Shown piece after piece: positions 24,530 to 33,205 of a stretch of DNA of 64,000 nt (the first letter of the stretch is position 1; each line of letters begins with the position of its first letter). The translations under genes were made by a program, and so were the position numbers. The notes beneath the pieces were generated by a model. It worked only from the letters and a program-made list of their open reading frames with translations. It had not been told where the DNA came from and ran no database searches. Source of the stretch: Leptospira jelokensis. GTDB lineage: Bacteria > Spirochaetota > Leptospiria > Leptospirales > Leptospiraceae. Where the stretch lies: positions 14,904-78,903 of the forward strand of contig NZ_RQGH01000035.1 of NCBI RefSeq assembly GCF_004769635.1, read 5' to 3'.

Positions 24530-24554
24530 CCTATAGATAAACTAATTCTATAGG
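24530..24554 (+). terminator. Hairpin after the terminase genes
   Basis: CCTATAGA and TCTATAGG form a perfect 8-bp stem with a 9-nt loop, followed by ATTTTTA. It resembles a weak intrinsic terminator; since the next ATG is only 10 nt away it may instead attenuate the downstream operon. A CCGATA element lies at 24508. Confidence 0.45.
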
Positions 24555-24564
24555 ATTTTTAAAA

Positions 24565-24873
24565 ATGGAAGAAACAAGTAACCCATTCCCAGCTGATGAG
24601 GATCTAAATGAAGCGTCCTCTGAAGATTTCACCAAATCTAAATTTAACGAAAATGAAACAAAGACTCCTCCGGAAGTAAATTCTGAAGAGCCTGTAGAGG
24701 AAAATAAAGAAGCTATGTTGGCCGAGCTTTTTATGAAGCTTCCAGATCGGGACCGAAGAGCAATTTACGACCTGGCAGTATCGATGATTTTCAACAAAAA
24801 CAAGCCAGATTCCGTTGTGTACCAAATTCTCAGAAAAACGGGAAGCAAGCTGATTCAAAACAAACTTGTCTAG
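24565..24873 (+). CDS. Acidic protein of unknown function
   Basis: The product has 102 residues. The first ~55 are very acidic and polar (ETPPEVNSEEPVEENKE), the rest is a helical domain (LFMKLPDRDRRAIYDLAVSMIFNKNKPDSVVYQIL). It overlaps the next start by 1 bp. No known family, but the position between terminase and head genes suggests a packaging accessory role. Confidence 0.55.
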   Translation: MEETSNPFPADEDLNEASSEDFTKSKFNENETKTPPEVNSEEPVEENKEAMLAELFMKLPDRDRRAIYDLAVSMIFNKNKPDSVVYQILRKTGSKLIQNKLV

Positions 24874-25862
24874 TGATCCGAGAAAGCCCTTTTCATCCAT
24901 ATCGATTTGTAAGAGAGCTTCAGTATGCCTATGCATTGTATTTTTTGAGTCTACAATTTGCGCTCTTAGGTAATTCTGACTCCTCAATAAAAATCAAAAT
25001 AGAGAAGGGCTTTTTTTCTTCCACCAAAGAGATTTTTGGAAAAATTAGATCTGGATTTTTTGGAGATCTTCTACAGAAACCAAAATTCAAAGGTCCATCA
25101 ATTAATGTTTCTTACAATCCGGAAATAGACTATAAAAAGATTCCTAAAGCAAATGGAGTTTTAGAGTTTCCAGAAGGAACGTTAAAAAGAGAGGAGCTCG
25201 AGGAAGCAGATAAAGCAATCTTTGATTTTCTCGCATCAGATTGGAATGATATCTACCAACAAACAAGGGATAAAGCAACAGTCATAGGTCATATTTCCGA
25301 ATTCATGATCGGCAAAGGTGCTAAAGTGAAAGACATTAAACAGATGTCCATTCCAGAATTCAACTCCGAGCTTACAAATAAATACTCCCTTCCTGGCCTC
25401 GATCAAATAGAGGACCTAATGAAGGAAACTGGTTTGGACAAGGACAGAGCATACCAACTTATTTATGCGCAGGCCAAGGGAGCTGAATGGCTAGCTGTTT
25501 ATGATGAAAATTATAAGAGGTCGGGTAAGGCTTATGAGTTAATCACCAAAATGTACAGACAACAAATCTCCGAGGCATTGATAAAAGGTGCGACTTTGAG
25601 TGATATCCGTTCTGTTTTGGTATCGCCTGATGATGACGAAATCAAAGAAGCAATAGGATTATTCGAGGAAGGGCTTACGGAAAAGGAAAGATTGAGGAGA
25701 GAAGCAGATTATGAATTTGTAGTTCGAAAACATTTGAACCGCGATATGCAAAGGTTTGCTTTCACTGAAGTTCAGATAAATTACAATAATGGCCTTCTAT
25801 TAAGACTAGCGAACGAAACGGATAGAGAGATGGGAACATATGTGAGGTTCACAAAAGGATGA
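24873..25862 (+). CDS. Mu F-like head morphogenesis protein, N-terminal part
   Basis: The protein has 329 residues from GTG 24873. Its helical body with HLNRDMQRFAFTEVQINYNNG is like the Mu gpF/SPP1 gp7 minor head proteins, which sit near the portal. Those proteins normally end with a Cys–His domain. Here that domain is encoded by the next frame, reached by a -1 shift at ACA-AAA-GGA (25851–25859). The two reading frames meet exactly at ATGA, so either the gene was split or the fusion is made by frameshifting. Confidence 0.65.
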   Translation: MIRESPFHPYRFVRELQYAYALYFLSLQFALLGNSDSSIKIKIEKGFFSSTKEIFGKIRSGFFGDLLQKPKFKGPSINVSYNPEIDYKKIPKANGVLEFPEGTLKREELEEADKAIFDFLASDWNDIYQQTRDKATVIGHISEFMIGKGAKVKDIKQMSIPEFNSELTNKYSLPGLDQIEDLMKETGLDKDRAYQLIYAQAKGAEWLAVYDENYKRSGKAYELITKMYRQQISEALIKGATLSDIRSVLVSPDDDEIKEAIGLFEEGLTEKERLRREADYEFVVRKHLNRDMQRFAFTEVQINYNNGLLLRLANETDREMGTYVRFTKG

Positions 25863-26341
25863 AGTTCGATCCTGTAAGTTGTGAGAAGTGCCTTGAGTTT
25901 GAGGGAACCATTGCCCGGGTTTTCTCCTCTCAGGAAGAATTCATGGTTTCACCATTTTATGGAGGTGAAGACAAACTCATAAATGATCCGATTGCAGATG
26001 TTGCAGTCTGGCCAGGAAAGTCGAATGCTCTTTTTAGATCCGACATGGACTCTTGGTGGTTATGTGCGCCAGTCCATCCAAACTGCAGTCATATTTATGA
26101 GCATTACGATATGGAAGAAATGCCAGATTTTGATGAAGGTATTTCTGACTTTCGAAATGAAATGGGAAAGGAATTTGCAAAACAATTTGGAAAGGATTTT
26201 CCTATCGCTCGTGCCCTAAAAAAGTCCTCAATCTATACTTCAGGAGTGTGGGAGGAATGTGAGTGTTCGCACCACTCATTGGCATTTTCCGATAATGATA
26301 ACTGGCTTCATGATTATTTGGAATGGAAGCTTCAAAAGTAA
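25859..26341 (+). CDS. Mu F-like head protein, C-terminal Cys–His part
   Basis: The translation has 160 residues. The segment SCEKCLEFEGTIARVFSS, with APVHPNCSHIYEH further on, carries the CxxC…G…HPNC signature that closes gpF-like proteins. There is no independent start signal beyond the 4-bp ATGA overlap. It is best read as the second half of the preceding gene. The tail end (WEECECSHHS) adds more Cys/His and may bind metal. Confidence 0.6.
   Translation: MKFDPVSCEKCLEFEGTIARVFSSQEEFMVSPFYGGEDKLINDPIADVAVWPGKSNALFRSDMDSWWLCAPVHPNCSHIYEHYDMEEMPDFDEGISDFRNEMGKEFAKQFGKDFPIARALKKSSIYTSGVWEECECSHHSLAFSDNDNWLHDYLEWKLQK
26285..26294 (+). promoter_or_regulatory. TTTTCCGATA element inside the Mu F-like gene
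   Basis: The element ends 29 nt before ATG 26323 of the cold-shock gene, the same spacing as at other phage starts. It is coding for FSDN, so part of the match may be chance. Confidence 0.35.
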
Positions 26342-26568
26342 TTGTAGGAAAAATCACAAAGTATTTCCCCTTTGACAAATCTCAAAATAAAGGTGGATTC
26401 GGATTCGTTGAACATGAAGGACAAGAATTGTTCTTTAACATCAAGTATGTCGATATCCCAATCGATGAAATAAAAGTCGGTCTTGCCGTTCAATTTGAGA
26501 CTCGAATGGGATTTGATCGTAAGAGGAACGAGAAAACTACCCAAGCAACAAAGCTGAGATATGCCTAA
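26323..26568 (+). CDS. Cold-shock-domain (OB-fold) protein
   Basis: This 81-residue protein fits one CSD: GKITKYFPFDKSQNKGGFGFV holds the RNP1-like KGGFGFV, followed by ELFFNIKYVD (RNP2 position F-F-N) and GLAVQFETRMG. CSDs bind single-stranded RNA or DNA. It overlaps both neighbours (19 bp and 8 bp) within the head operon, an unusual place for such a gene. It may be an RNA chaperone or antiterminator for the late transcript. Confidence 0.75.
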   Translation: MEASKVIVGKITKYFPFDKSQNKGGFGFVEHEGQELFFNIKYVDIPIDEIKVGLAVQFETRMGFDRKRNEKTTQATKLRYA

Positions 26569-27658
26569 GAAAATTGGTAGGGGAGGGGAAACTCCCTTCC
26601 CAATATCAACAAAGCCAAACATATTCACACCTCTTCGCAATGAAGAGCTTTTGGAAAGAAGAGGTGAATCTGCGTATTGGTTCAGGCTTACTCAATGCCC
26701 TTGTCCTCAAGAGACAAGAGTTCCCGATTGTAAATTTTGTAACGAAGGTCTGATGAAGTCTTTCCAAGAGGATCTCCAAATTGAAGAAGAGATTTCATGG
26801 AAAGTTGAAGGTAGAAGAATTTATTTGAGATATGGTCCAATAAAATCAGTCTCCAAAATTTTTTACTATTTCAGAGAGCAAAAGTTAGAGCTGACAGTAC
26901 AAGAAATCAAAGACGATTATGTTTTGGTTTTAGAAGAGCTTGAGTACTATCATCAAGTTCAAGTCGATTACAAAGTCAAACTGATAAGTGAAATAGAGAC
27001 CATCGTTAATGCCGATAGCAAAGTCGTATTTCCTGAAATCGAAGAAAATGGAATATATGAAGCAGTTGACGCAATCGAAGTTAAAAATAAAAACACGGTT
27101 CCAATCGCAGCTTGGACTTTAACTTCAGTTTCCTTTCAAAAAGAAATCTTTGGTGAAGTAAAAATCAAACTAAAGGTTTTTCAGCCGATTAAAATCGCTT
27201 ACAAAACTTTCTCTGTTGATGACAGGAATACCGGAATCGGTAGGAGTCTCGTTGAAAATCCAGATGGTGAATTATTGGCTGTGATGGGATCGGGATACAA
27301 ACTCGGTGAAGGTGATATCATAATTCTCACAAAATCGACATTGAGACATTCAATGTATGTAAAATTCAGTCCTTCTGATTTCGATAGGCTTCCTTTTTCT
27401 CCTGTTGCTGAAATTGACAAAGTTATTTCAAGGGGGAAGGACGGTTTTATAGAACATCGGTTAGGAACGGACTTTCTCTTAATGGGTGAGAATCTTGTGA
27501 AGTGGATCAATCCAAAACCTAGAAGTGGTTATTCAATCATTTATGATTATTACACAACATTCCGCGTAACTTCGATGGTTGAGACGGGAATGGGAGAGGA
27601 TAGGGCAAAACCAAGACAATTCAAAATGAAATCAGTACCGAGCATGCAGGCAAGATAA
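26561..27658 (+). CDS. Putative structural protein with N-terminal zinc-binding Cys motif
   Basis: This 365-residue protein overlaps the CSD gene by 8 bp. CPCPQETRVPDCKFC (about residue 48) gives four Cys in a zinc-knuckle layout. The rest is β-rich (LRYGPIKSVSKIFYYFREQKL; KVKLISEIETIVNA), as in phage head–tail or tail proteins. Function is by position only. Confidence 0.55.
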   Translation: MPKKIGRGGETPFPISTKPNIFTPLRNEELLERRGESAYWFRLTQCPCPQETRVPDCKFCNEGLMKSFQEDLQIEEEISWKVEGRRIYLRYGPIKSVSKIFYYFREQKLELTVQEIKDDYVLVLEELEYYHQVQVDYKVKLISEIETIVNADSKVVFPEIEENGIYEAVDAIEVKNKNTVPIAAWTLTSVSFQKEIFGEVKIKLKVFQPIKIAYKTFSVDDRNTGIGRSLVENPDGELLAVMGSGYKLGEGDIIILTKSTLRHSMYVKFSPSDFDRLPFSPVAEIDKVISRGKDGFIEHRLGTDFLLMGENLVKWINPKPRSGYSIIYDYYTTFRVTSMVETGMGEDRAKPRQFKMKSVPSMQAR

Positions 27659-27753
27659 TGGAAACAAAATTAATCGTAGAAATCTCTCTTAAACTCAATG
27701 AATCCGAGGCAATTGAACATTTGAGTTATCTATTTGATAAACTCAAAGAGTAA
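27658..27753 (+). CDS. Very small phage protein
   Basis: A 31-codon frame starts at ATG 27658 in the overlap TAATG, ending 27753. The product is amphipathic and acidic (LNESEAIEHLSYLFDKL). Only the overlap supports it. The next gene begins 59 bp later. Confidence 0.4.
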   Translation: METKLIVEISLKLNESEAIEHLSYLFDKLKE

Positions 27754-27811
27754 GTGGAATACAAAGATTTGAAAATTCTAAAAATCTCAAAACTTAACTT
27801 AGAGGAAGAAA

Positions 27812-28174
27812 ATGGGAAGGCTAAAGAAAATAATTAACTATCTGGTTTTTCAGTATTTGATGCTGAAGATGAATCACGAGCTTTTAAAAACAAAGTCAAC
27901 AATCAGAAAAACGGAAGTAAATGATTTGATGATCGTTCACTACAATCCGGAAGTGAACTCGGTTGAAAACTTCATTCCCTCGTTGGAGAAATCTGTTTCG
28001 GATCCATACAAAGCTTTGAATGGATATCCACCGATGGTACTTGTTATGCCTTTTGGAATGCAATTTTCGTCCATTAATTGGGATAACTTTGCCGAAATGC
28101 TAACTTATGATCAGAAGAAAGCACTAAGAAATGCTCTAATTCGAAAACAGGATCTAAAAATCGTTACAGCTTAG
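27812..28174 (+). CDS. Phage protein of unknown function
   Basis: The protein has 120 residues from ATG 27812 after the ribosome site AGAGGAAGAAA. The N-terminus is basic (MGRLKKIINYLVFQYLML) and might associate with a membrane. A globular domain follows (GYPPMVLVMPFGMQF). The gene abuts the InPase gene by 1 bp. No family is recognised. Confidence 0.55.
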   Translation: MGRLKKIINYLVFQYLMLKMNHELLKTKSTIRKTEVNDLMIVHYNPEVNSVENFIPSLEKSVSDPYKALNGYPPMVLVMPFGMQFSSINWDNFAEMLTYDQKKALRNALIRKQDLKIVTA

Positions 28175-28175
28175 T

Positions 28176-28607
28176 ATGAATGAACTTGTCGATTTATTCT
28201 TTGATAAATTTCAAATGGCGATGACCAAATTGAATCCCAATTGGCAAGAACAAGCCATGGATCCAGATGTTTCGACTTCAGTTGAATTGCAGAAGAATAA
28301 AATTATGGCGGTCAAATGGGTGATATCCTCCTCAAAGGATTCTCAGAAACTTGATAAAGTATTGAAGGAAGTCTCGAAAGAGGAAGGTTTCGAATTGATA
28401 GAGGAATTGCTAAAAAGAAGGATCCAGAAAAGTAAAATTTCTCAAGCTCAATATGAAGCAGGGAATTACAAGAAGGAACACATTCGACTTCATGGACTGG
28501 ATATTGCAATTGAGAACAAGAAAAATACTTATCGAAAAGGAACTGCAAAATCTATTTCGACTTCGGATATATCAAAGGGACAGTCGGAGCTGATGGAGAT
28601 CAGTTAG
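28176..28607 (+). CDS. InPase-domain polyvalent protein, N-terminal segment (frameshifted)
   Basis: The frame encodes 143 codons, the last ~20 of which are probably not native. The segment YEAGNYKKEHIRLHGLDIAI, ENKKNTYRKG begins the inorganic-pyrophosphatase-like domain of phage polyvalent proteins. The domain continues one frame back (IYFDFGYIKGTVGADGDQLD), so the true protein joins the two frames around 28547–28550. The reading GCA-AAA there needs a -1 shift. Confidence 0.7.
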   Translation: MNELVDLFFDKFQMAMTKLNPNWQEQAMDPDVSTSVELQKNKIMAVKWVISSSKDSQKLDKVLKEVSKEEGFELIEELLKRRIQKSKISQAQYEAGNYKKEHIRLHGLDIAIENKKNTYRKGTAKSISTSDISKGQSELMEIS

Positions 28608-28699
28608 ATGTTTTTCTAGGACCAGACAAGAACTCCGAAATAGTTTTTATCATAAATCAAATCGATCCTAAATCCAATGAATTTGATGAACACAAAGTA

Positions 28700-30883
28700 A
28701 TGTTAGGATTTACTTCTGTCGATTCGGCAAAAGAAGGATATCTCAAAAACTACGAAACAAACTGGAAAGGATTTGGATCGATTATTCCTCTCACGCTAGA
28801 GCAATTTAAGGAATGGCTTGAGAAAGGTTCCCAAAAAGAAGAATTAAAAGATCTCAGATTGAGTTTCCTTAAATCAAAGTTAGTTGAAATTCGAAAATCA
28901 GTCCTTGTCCCGGAGTCGGTCCTAGTCCATGGCAAAAATGGGAATTACTATTCAACAAGATTGGTTAGAAAAGATCGAGATGCAGAAACATTCCGATTGA
29001 GAGCGGAAAGAAACAAAAAATTAAAACCTAAACCCTTCTCCGAAAAACCTTCTTACAAAGTTAAAAAAGGAGATGAGGTCGTTGGGAATCTAATAACCAA
29101 TATCAAGAATATACTTATTTCAAATGGTTTGGATTCTAAAGCAAAGGAATTCGTTGATTTAGCTTATATAGCAGAAACCACAAATGATATTTATGAAATC
29201 GCCAAAGACTTCATAAAAATTGAAGGAGAGGCGGCACATCGAAAAACAGAGGAAGATGAAATGACATTATTTCGTTCAGAAATTGAATCAAGTATACAAT
29301 TTGATGGTAGGACTGAGGAATTAATCGGGAAGCTTCGGATTATAATGAAAGGTGGTCGCCATCGGGAAGAGGGCGAAGAGTGGATCCAGCCATCTGGCCG
29401 TAAGGTGACAAAGAAGGGAGGAAAAGTTGTTCCTGTTGGACAAGGTAAGCGACTTCCAAATGGCTTAAGAACTAAAGAGAAATCAAAAACAGGTGAACTT
29501 AAGGTAGTCATAAGAGACGATTTTGATGTTTCAAAGTTAAAGTATGGTTTCAAGTTTGAGAAGAATGGAAAGCAATTTGAGTACGTTTCTGGTCCCAATA
29601 AAAGAGAAGATGGAAAGTTAGAAGCTGTATTCAGAGCAATTGAAGCTGGTGAACAAATATCAGAGACGATCTCCTCTGCACTAGAATCAGGAAAAAAAGG
29701 CAAATTCTATGACGCTGCGAAAAAGGCAGTCGATTCATCTAAGAAATCCGAAGAGAAGACTTCGAAAGAGAAAGGCATTGATGTTCCAAACAAATTACCT
29801 TTCGGACAAATTCAGAGAATCAAACAATATACAGACGAGAAAGATTTTGATAAAGAGCAAGTAACCTCTTTAAAGCAAAGAATTCTTGAGAATGGGTTTG
29901 ATCCAGCATTTCCGATCATGGTCGATAAAAAAGATGGAAAGTATACTGTTGTCGCTGGCCATCACCGTCATATGGCAGTTGAGCAATTGATCCAAGAAGG
30001 TAAATTGCCAGAGAATTTCCAGATTCCCGTTGTCTTAAAAGAATTTGCATCGGATAACGACAGATTAGCGGCGCAGGTCGCGGAAAACCAAAGAAGGGAT
30101 GTCCTTCCAACCGATGAAGCTTTAGCATATGGGAAGATGAAAGAAAATGGATGGGATGACAAGAAGATCGCGGAAAAGTTAGGAAAGAAGCCAGGGGAAG
30201 TTCAGAAACGACTTGCTCTAAATAATTTAGATAAGGATCTTTTCGAGCTGGTTAAAAGAAAAGATCGAAGTTTACCACTTGGAATTGCAGAAGTTCTTGG
30301 AATGTTTTGCGTCGACGATTCTGGAAATCCTTCAAAATCAATGCAACTTCGCGCGTTTAAATGGTACACAGAGAATCGAAGTAAATATCCGGGAAGGGGA
30401 CCTTCGGTCGTTCAGTCATACATAAAAGAGCTAAAATCCGGAGACCTTGCCAATATGGATTGGGATTCCGTTGCAAGTGACACTCAGAAAGAAGCGTTGC
30501 GAGCTGTTGGTTCAACTGAAAAGGCAATCGCCAACAAGAAAATGTTAGATGGAATGATCGATACATTAATGAAATCCTACCAGCGAATACTTGGTGACAA
30601 TATCAATCAGCTTTCGCCACAAACTGCAAAGGAGCTCGCTGCTTCTTTGGCTGTAGCAGGTGGATCAACTGGAGCGACTCCAGTGATTGGTAAGTTAGAG
30701 GCTGTCATAAACGATCTCAATATCATTAAGAATGCTATTTCTACAAAATTAAAGGAAATAGAAAGTGATGCTCAAACTCCTATGATGTTTGGCTTTGCAA
30801 AAAGTACATTATCCAAAACTACTTCCCTTATAGAATTATTGAACCGTGAAAGGGAACGAATATCGCTTAGGAAAATTGCATGA
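28700..30883 (+). CDS. InPase–ParB polyvalent protein, main segment
   Basis: This frame is open from 28514; the first ATG is 28700. Before that ATG it reads GTVGADGDQLDVFLGPDKNS and QIDPKS..FDEHKV, and after it MLGFTSVDSAKEGYLKNYE and then WKGFGSI, completing the InPase domain. Residues ~60–330 after the ATG are charged linker. Around residues 370–500 comes a ParB/Srx nuclease-like domain: LPFGQIQRIKQYT, LKQRILENGFDPAFPIMV, VVAGHHRHMAVEQLI, QVAENQRRDVLPTDEALAY, then a HTH. The C-terminus is helical. Such large polyvalent proteins are thought to be injected or head-associated. The start and unity with 28176 are discussed in the findings. Confidence 0.72.
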   Translation: MLGFTSVDSAKEGYLKNYETNWKGFGSIIPLTLEQFKEWLEKGSQKEELKDLRLSFLKSKLVEIRKSVLVPESVLVHGKNGNYYSTRLVRKDRDAETFRLRAERNKKLKPKPFSEKPSYKVKKGDEVVGNLITNIKNILISNGLDSKAKEFVDLAYIAETTNDIYEIAKDFIKIEGEAAHRKTEEDEMTLFRSEIESSIQFDGRTEELIGKLRIIMKGGRHREEGEEWIQPSGRKVTKKGGKVVPVGQGKRLPNGLRTKEKSKTGELKVVIRDDFDVSKLKYGFKFEKNGKQFEYVSGPNKREDGKLEAVFRAIEAGEQISETISSALESGKKGKFYDAAKKAVDSSKKSEEKTSKEKGIDVPNKLPFGQIQRIKQYTDEKDFDKEQVTSLKQRILENGFDPAFPIMVDKKDGKYTVVAGHHRHMAVEQLIQEGKLPENFQIPVVLKEFASDNDRLAAQVAENQRRDVLPTDEALAYGKMKENGWDDKKIAEKLGKKPGEVQKRLALNNLDKDLFELVKRKDRSLPLGIAEVLGMFCVDDSGNPSKSMQLRAFKWYTENRSKYPGRGPSVVQSYIKELKSGDLANMDWDSVASDTQKEALRAVGSTEKAIANKKMLDGMIDTLMKSYQRILGDNINQLSPQTAKELAASLAVAGGSTGATPVIGKLEAVINDLNIIKNAISTKLKEIESDAQTPMMFGFAKSTLSKTTSLIELLNRERERISLRKIA

Positions 30884-31104
30884 ACGAGAATGAAAAAAAT
30901 ATGACTCCCATAGAGCTCTTGGAGATTCGCTCCACTCTTACAGAAAGCTTACTTTTTGGTGTCCTTAGAAAAGTGACTTTCGAAGAAATTTTCAAAAAAC
31001 TAGAAACTGTCTATTTAGAAAATGAATTACTGTTTAGATTTCTCGAATCCAAAAAACTGCAAAATGAATTTGAACAGTACTGTGAATTGGGAAGCTCAGA
31101 TTGA
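30880..31104 (+). CDS. Small protein of unknown function
   Basis: The protein has 74 residues from ATG 30880, a 4-bp overlap with the polyvalent gene. It is helical and acidic (FEEIFKKLETVYLENELLFRFLESKKLQNEFEQY is the body). It is the last gene of this rightward operon, facing the minus-strand tail cluster 4 bp away. Confidence 0.5.
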   Translation: MNENEKNMTPIELLEIRSTLTESLLFGVLRKVTFEEIFKKLETVYLENELLFRFLESKKLQNEFEQYCELGSSD

Positions 31105-31108
31105 TCTC

Positions 31109-31294
31109 TTACCATTTGCCAACCGGGCATGATTGATTCGCCAGTTTCACTTTCGCTCTAACAAAACACATACAAGATGTGCATTGTTCTGCAAGATGAA
31201 AGTTTTTCCAGACCAAACTGCAATCCAAGCAAGTTTGAAGTCTTTTTTCTGAAACAGATTTTTCTGCAAAAATGCTAGTTGAAGAACCTTCCAT
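31109..31294 (-). CDS. Cys-rich small phage protein (CxxC…CxxC…CPxGKW)
   Basis: The product has 61 residues. RLQTCLDCSLVW (C-x2-C), EQCTSCMCF (C-x2-C-x-C) and the terminal CPVGKW match a small zinc-ribbon-like family common in tailed phages, often beside tail-fibre genes. Its function is unknown. It is the last gene of the minus-strand tail cluster and overlaps the upstream gene by 20 bp. Confidence 0.65.
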   Translation of the reverse strand: MEGSSTSIFAEKSVSEKRLQTCLDCSLVWKNFHLAEQCTSCMCFVRAKVKLANQSCPVGKW

Positions 31295-31694
31295 TGACTG
31301 TATACTCTCCTAAAATTGTCCATTGTAAAAATTCGTATTTATATCTTCGATATGTAGTTTTCCAATCCGGGATGTAACATGTGTTGCAGACAGCAATTGG
31401 AGGACGGCAAAATAAATAGCAAAGAGGGAAAGCTCTTTCTCTTCTATCAAAGACCCAACCGTCTGGACAGGATGTACATCCCACTCCAAAATCACAACAT
31501 GCGGCATAATCACCTCCAAATGGAGGAATATTGATCTCCACTGGGTCCCCGAATCCTGGAGATGAACCGCATTGTCCACAATCAGTTACATTGGATCCTA
31601 AATCAACTTGGGAAATGACTGAATGCCATTCATTGCCTACAATATACGAACCTGTTGGGAAAACATCATACCTTGTATTCCCTATTTCCCCCAC
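31275..31694 (-). CDS. Cys-rich tail-associated protein, possibly a frameshifted fibre extension
   Basis: The frame encodes 139 residues from GTG 31694. It has about 12 Cys (CGQCGSSPG, ACCDFGVGCTSCPDGWVF, CNTCYIPDW) and is Gly/Pro-rich. In-frame sequence upstream of the GTG is also protein-like (ITPPSGPTFGAFGGHWVGEIG), with no start codon before a TGA. That stretch joins the fibre gene's last residues (GIFRPF) if the ribosome shifts -1 at CCT-TTC-GCA. It may be the fibre tip or an independent adhesin. Confidence 0.5.
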   Translation of the reverse strand: MGEIGNTRYDVFPTGSYIVGNEWHSVISQVDLGSNVTDCGQCGSSPGFGDPVEINIPPFGGDYAACCDFGVGCTSCPDGWVFDRRERAFPLCYLFCRPPIAVCNTCYIPDWKTTYRRYKYEFLQWTILGEYTVNGRFFN

Positions 31695-31738
31695 CCAGTG
31701 ACCTCCGAAAGCTCCGAAGGTTGGTCCGCTAGGTGGGG

Positions 31739-32599
31739 TTATGCGAAAGGGCGAAAAATACCGTCACCTTTATCCCAATATGCTAAATTCCCTTGAGTGC
31801 GAACGCGAAAGATTCCATCATCAAAACCTCCGCCAGGAATCGTTCTAATAAAATTCTTTGCCTGAGAGAATGAATAGAGGAAGTTTAATGCACCTATGGC
31901 TGAAGTTCTACCAGGACCAGTGAATGCTGCTTCCAATTCTGCAAGACTTCCGATTTTGATATCATTTCCTAGATTTTGATCTAGAATTGAATTGGGTGCA
32001 AGACTTGAACCTTTGAATCCTTGGCCGTCATTCAAAGACTCTATTTCTCTTAGAACGACTGATAACGGTTCATTTGCTGCAGGTCTTTTGTATGTAATCA
32101 AAGTCTGATAATAAACACTGTTCCCAGGATCTGAATTTGTTGTTTCATAAGTATTCTTAAGAAGAAATTTATGAATTTTTCTACTAGGTCCAACTTCAGA
32201 TTGAAAAGTCTTGGAGCTTACTTTGAATAATTGCTTACTCACCGGATCTCCCAAAGTATCTTCTAACCGAAATTCTATTTTTCCCCAAACAGCATTATCT
32301 GGAGGAGTAAAGATCCCACCAGGATATTGATAAATACCTGTCGAACTCAAAATTGCTCCAGGAGAAACTTCAAAGCTTGAAGCAGTTTGATTAAATATTG
32401 TGAAACCAAAAGCTATGAATTCTTCTGGTTTCCCAAGGAATCCTTTTATCCCTTTCAGAAGTTCGGCAAATGCTGAATCGATGAGATTTGCACCCGAGAG
32501 TCTGTTTATATCCTCTGCATTTAACTTCTGTAATACATCGTGATGATAGAATTTTATTTCATTATTTTCAAGTGAAACGTCATTAGAAACTATTGTCAT
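31739..32599 (-). CDS. Tail fibre / collar fibre protein
   Basis: The protein has 286 residues from ATG 32599 (ATGA overlap, GGAGAAA ribosome site). Fibre features include an N-terminal attachment-like part, FLGKPEEFIAFGFTIF, SPGAILSSTGIYQYPGG, and a Gly/Asn-rich C-terminus (RTIPGGGFDDGIFRVRTQGN). It follows the gpI-like gene, as in P2/Mu-type phages where fibre genes follow J–I. It probably contacts the host surface. Confidence 0.65.
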   Translation of the reverse strand: MTIVSNDVSLENNEIKFYHHDVLQKLNAEDINRLSGANLIDSAFAELLKGIKGFLGKPEEFIAFGFTIFNQTASSFEVSPGAILSSTGIYQYPGGIFTPPDNAVWGKIEFRLEDTLGDPVSKQLFKVSSKTFQSEVGPSRKIHKFLLKNTYETTNSDPGNSVYYQTLITYKRPAANEPLSVVLREIESLNDGQGFKGSSLAPNSILDQNLGNDIKIGSLAELEAAFTGPGRTSAIGALNFLYSFSQAKNFIRTIPGGGFDDGIFRVRTQGNLAYWDKGDGIFRPFA

Positions 32600-33204
32600 T
32601 GAATTTCTCCTATCCAAACTGCAGAGCCAGCTACTATGACTCTAAGAAGTTTTTCTATTTGTTGTTGAGTGATGAGATTTAAGTCAGGTGTAAAAATATA
32701 AACTCCACCTCGATCGAAAGTAGTGAAGGATTGTACGTTGGCTCCGAGGACTCCCGGTTCGATTATATCTAGATCAGTCGCAGAGTAATCCGATGTAAAG
32801 CCAACTTGATCAAAATTTAAAATCAAGAAGTCTGGCTTTGGAAAGATTGCCTGTAATGCAGGAAGGCTATTCATTGAGCTTAGGATGGTCCCGAGAATAT
32901 AACCTTTGAATTCATCATCATTAAATCCAATAGGCCTCGGTAGTCCAAATAACTTTCCCCATTCATCCAAAAACCATTCGGTCGAATTGGAAAATACTGC
33001 AGAATCTGCAGTTCTTTCTTGGAAACGTAAATGCCATTCGAGTGAATTTACGATCGCACCTTTATTGATATCATTTATGTTTTGAATGGGATTTAATTCG
33101 ATTCTTTCCAAATCTCCAATTAACTCTCGAAAAATGATTCCCCTTGAGTTAAAGTTAGGTAGGTTAGAAAATAAATCCTTTGATAGTAATTCTCTTTCTT
33201 CCAT
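32596..33204 (-). CDS. P2 gpI / YmfQ-like tail protein
   Basis: The protein has 202 residues. SLEWHLRFQERTADSAVFSNSTEWFLDEWGKLFGLPRP resembles the N-terminal block of gpI-like tail formation proteins. It lies between the baseplate-J-like gene and the fibre gene, the canonical J–I–H order, with overlap of 4 bp to the fibre. The assignment rests mostly on order. Confidence 0.6.
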   Translation of the reverse strand: MEERELLSKDLFSNLPNFNSRGIIFRELIGDLERIELNPIQNINDINKGAIVNSLEWHLRFQERTADSAVFSNSTEWFLDEWGKLFGLPRPIGFNDDEFKGYILGTILSSMNSLPALQAIFPKPDFLILNFDQVGFTSDYSATDLDIIEPGVLGANVQSFTTFDRGGVYIFTPDLNLITQQQIEKLLRVIVAGSAVWIGEIQ

Positions 33205-33205
33205 A

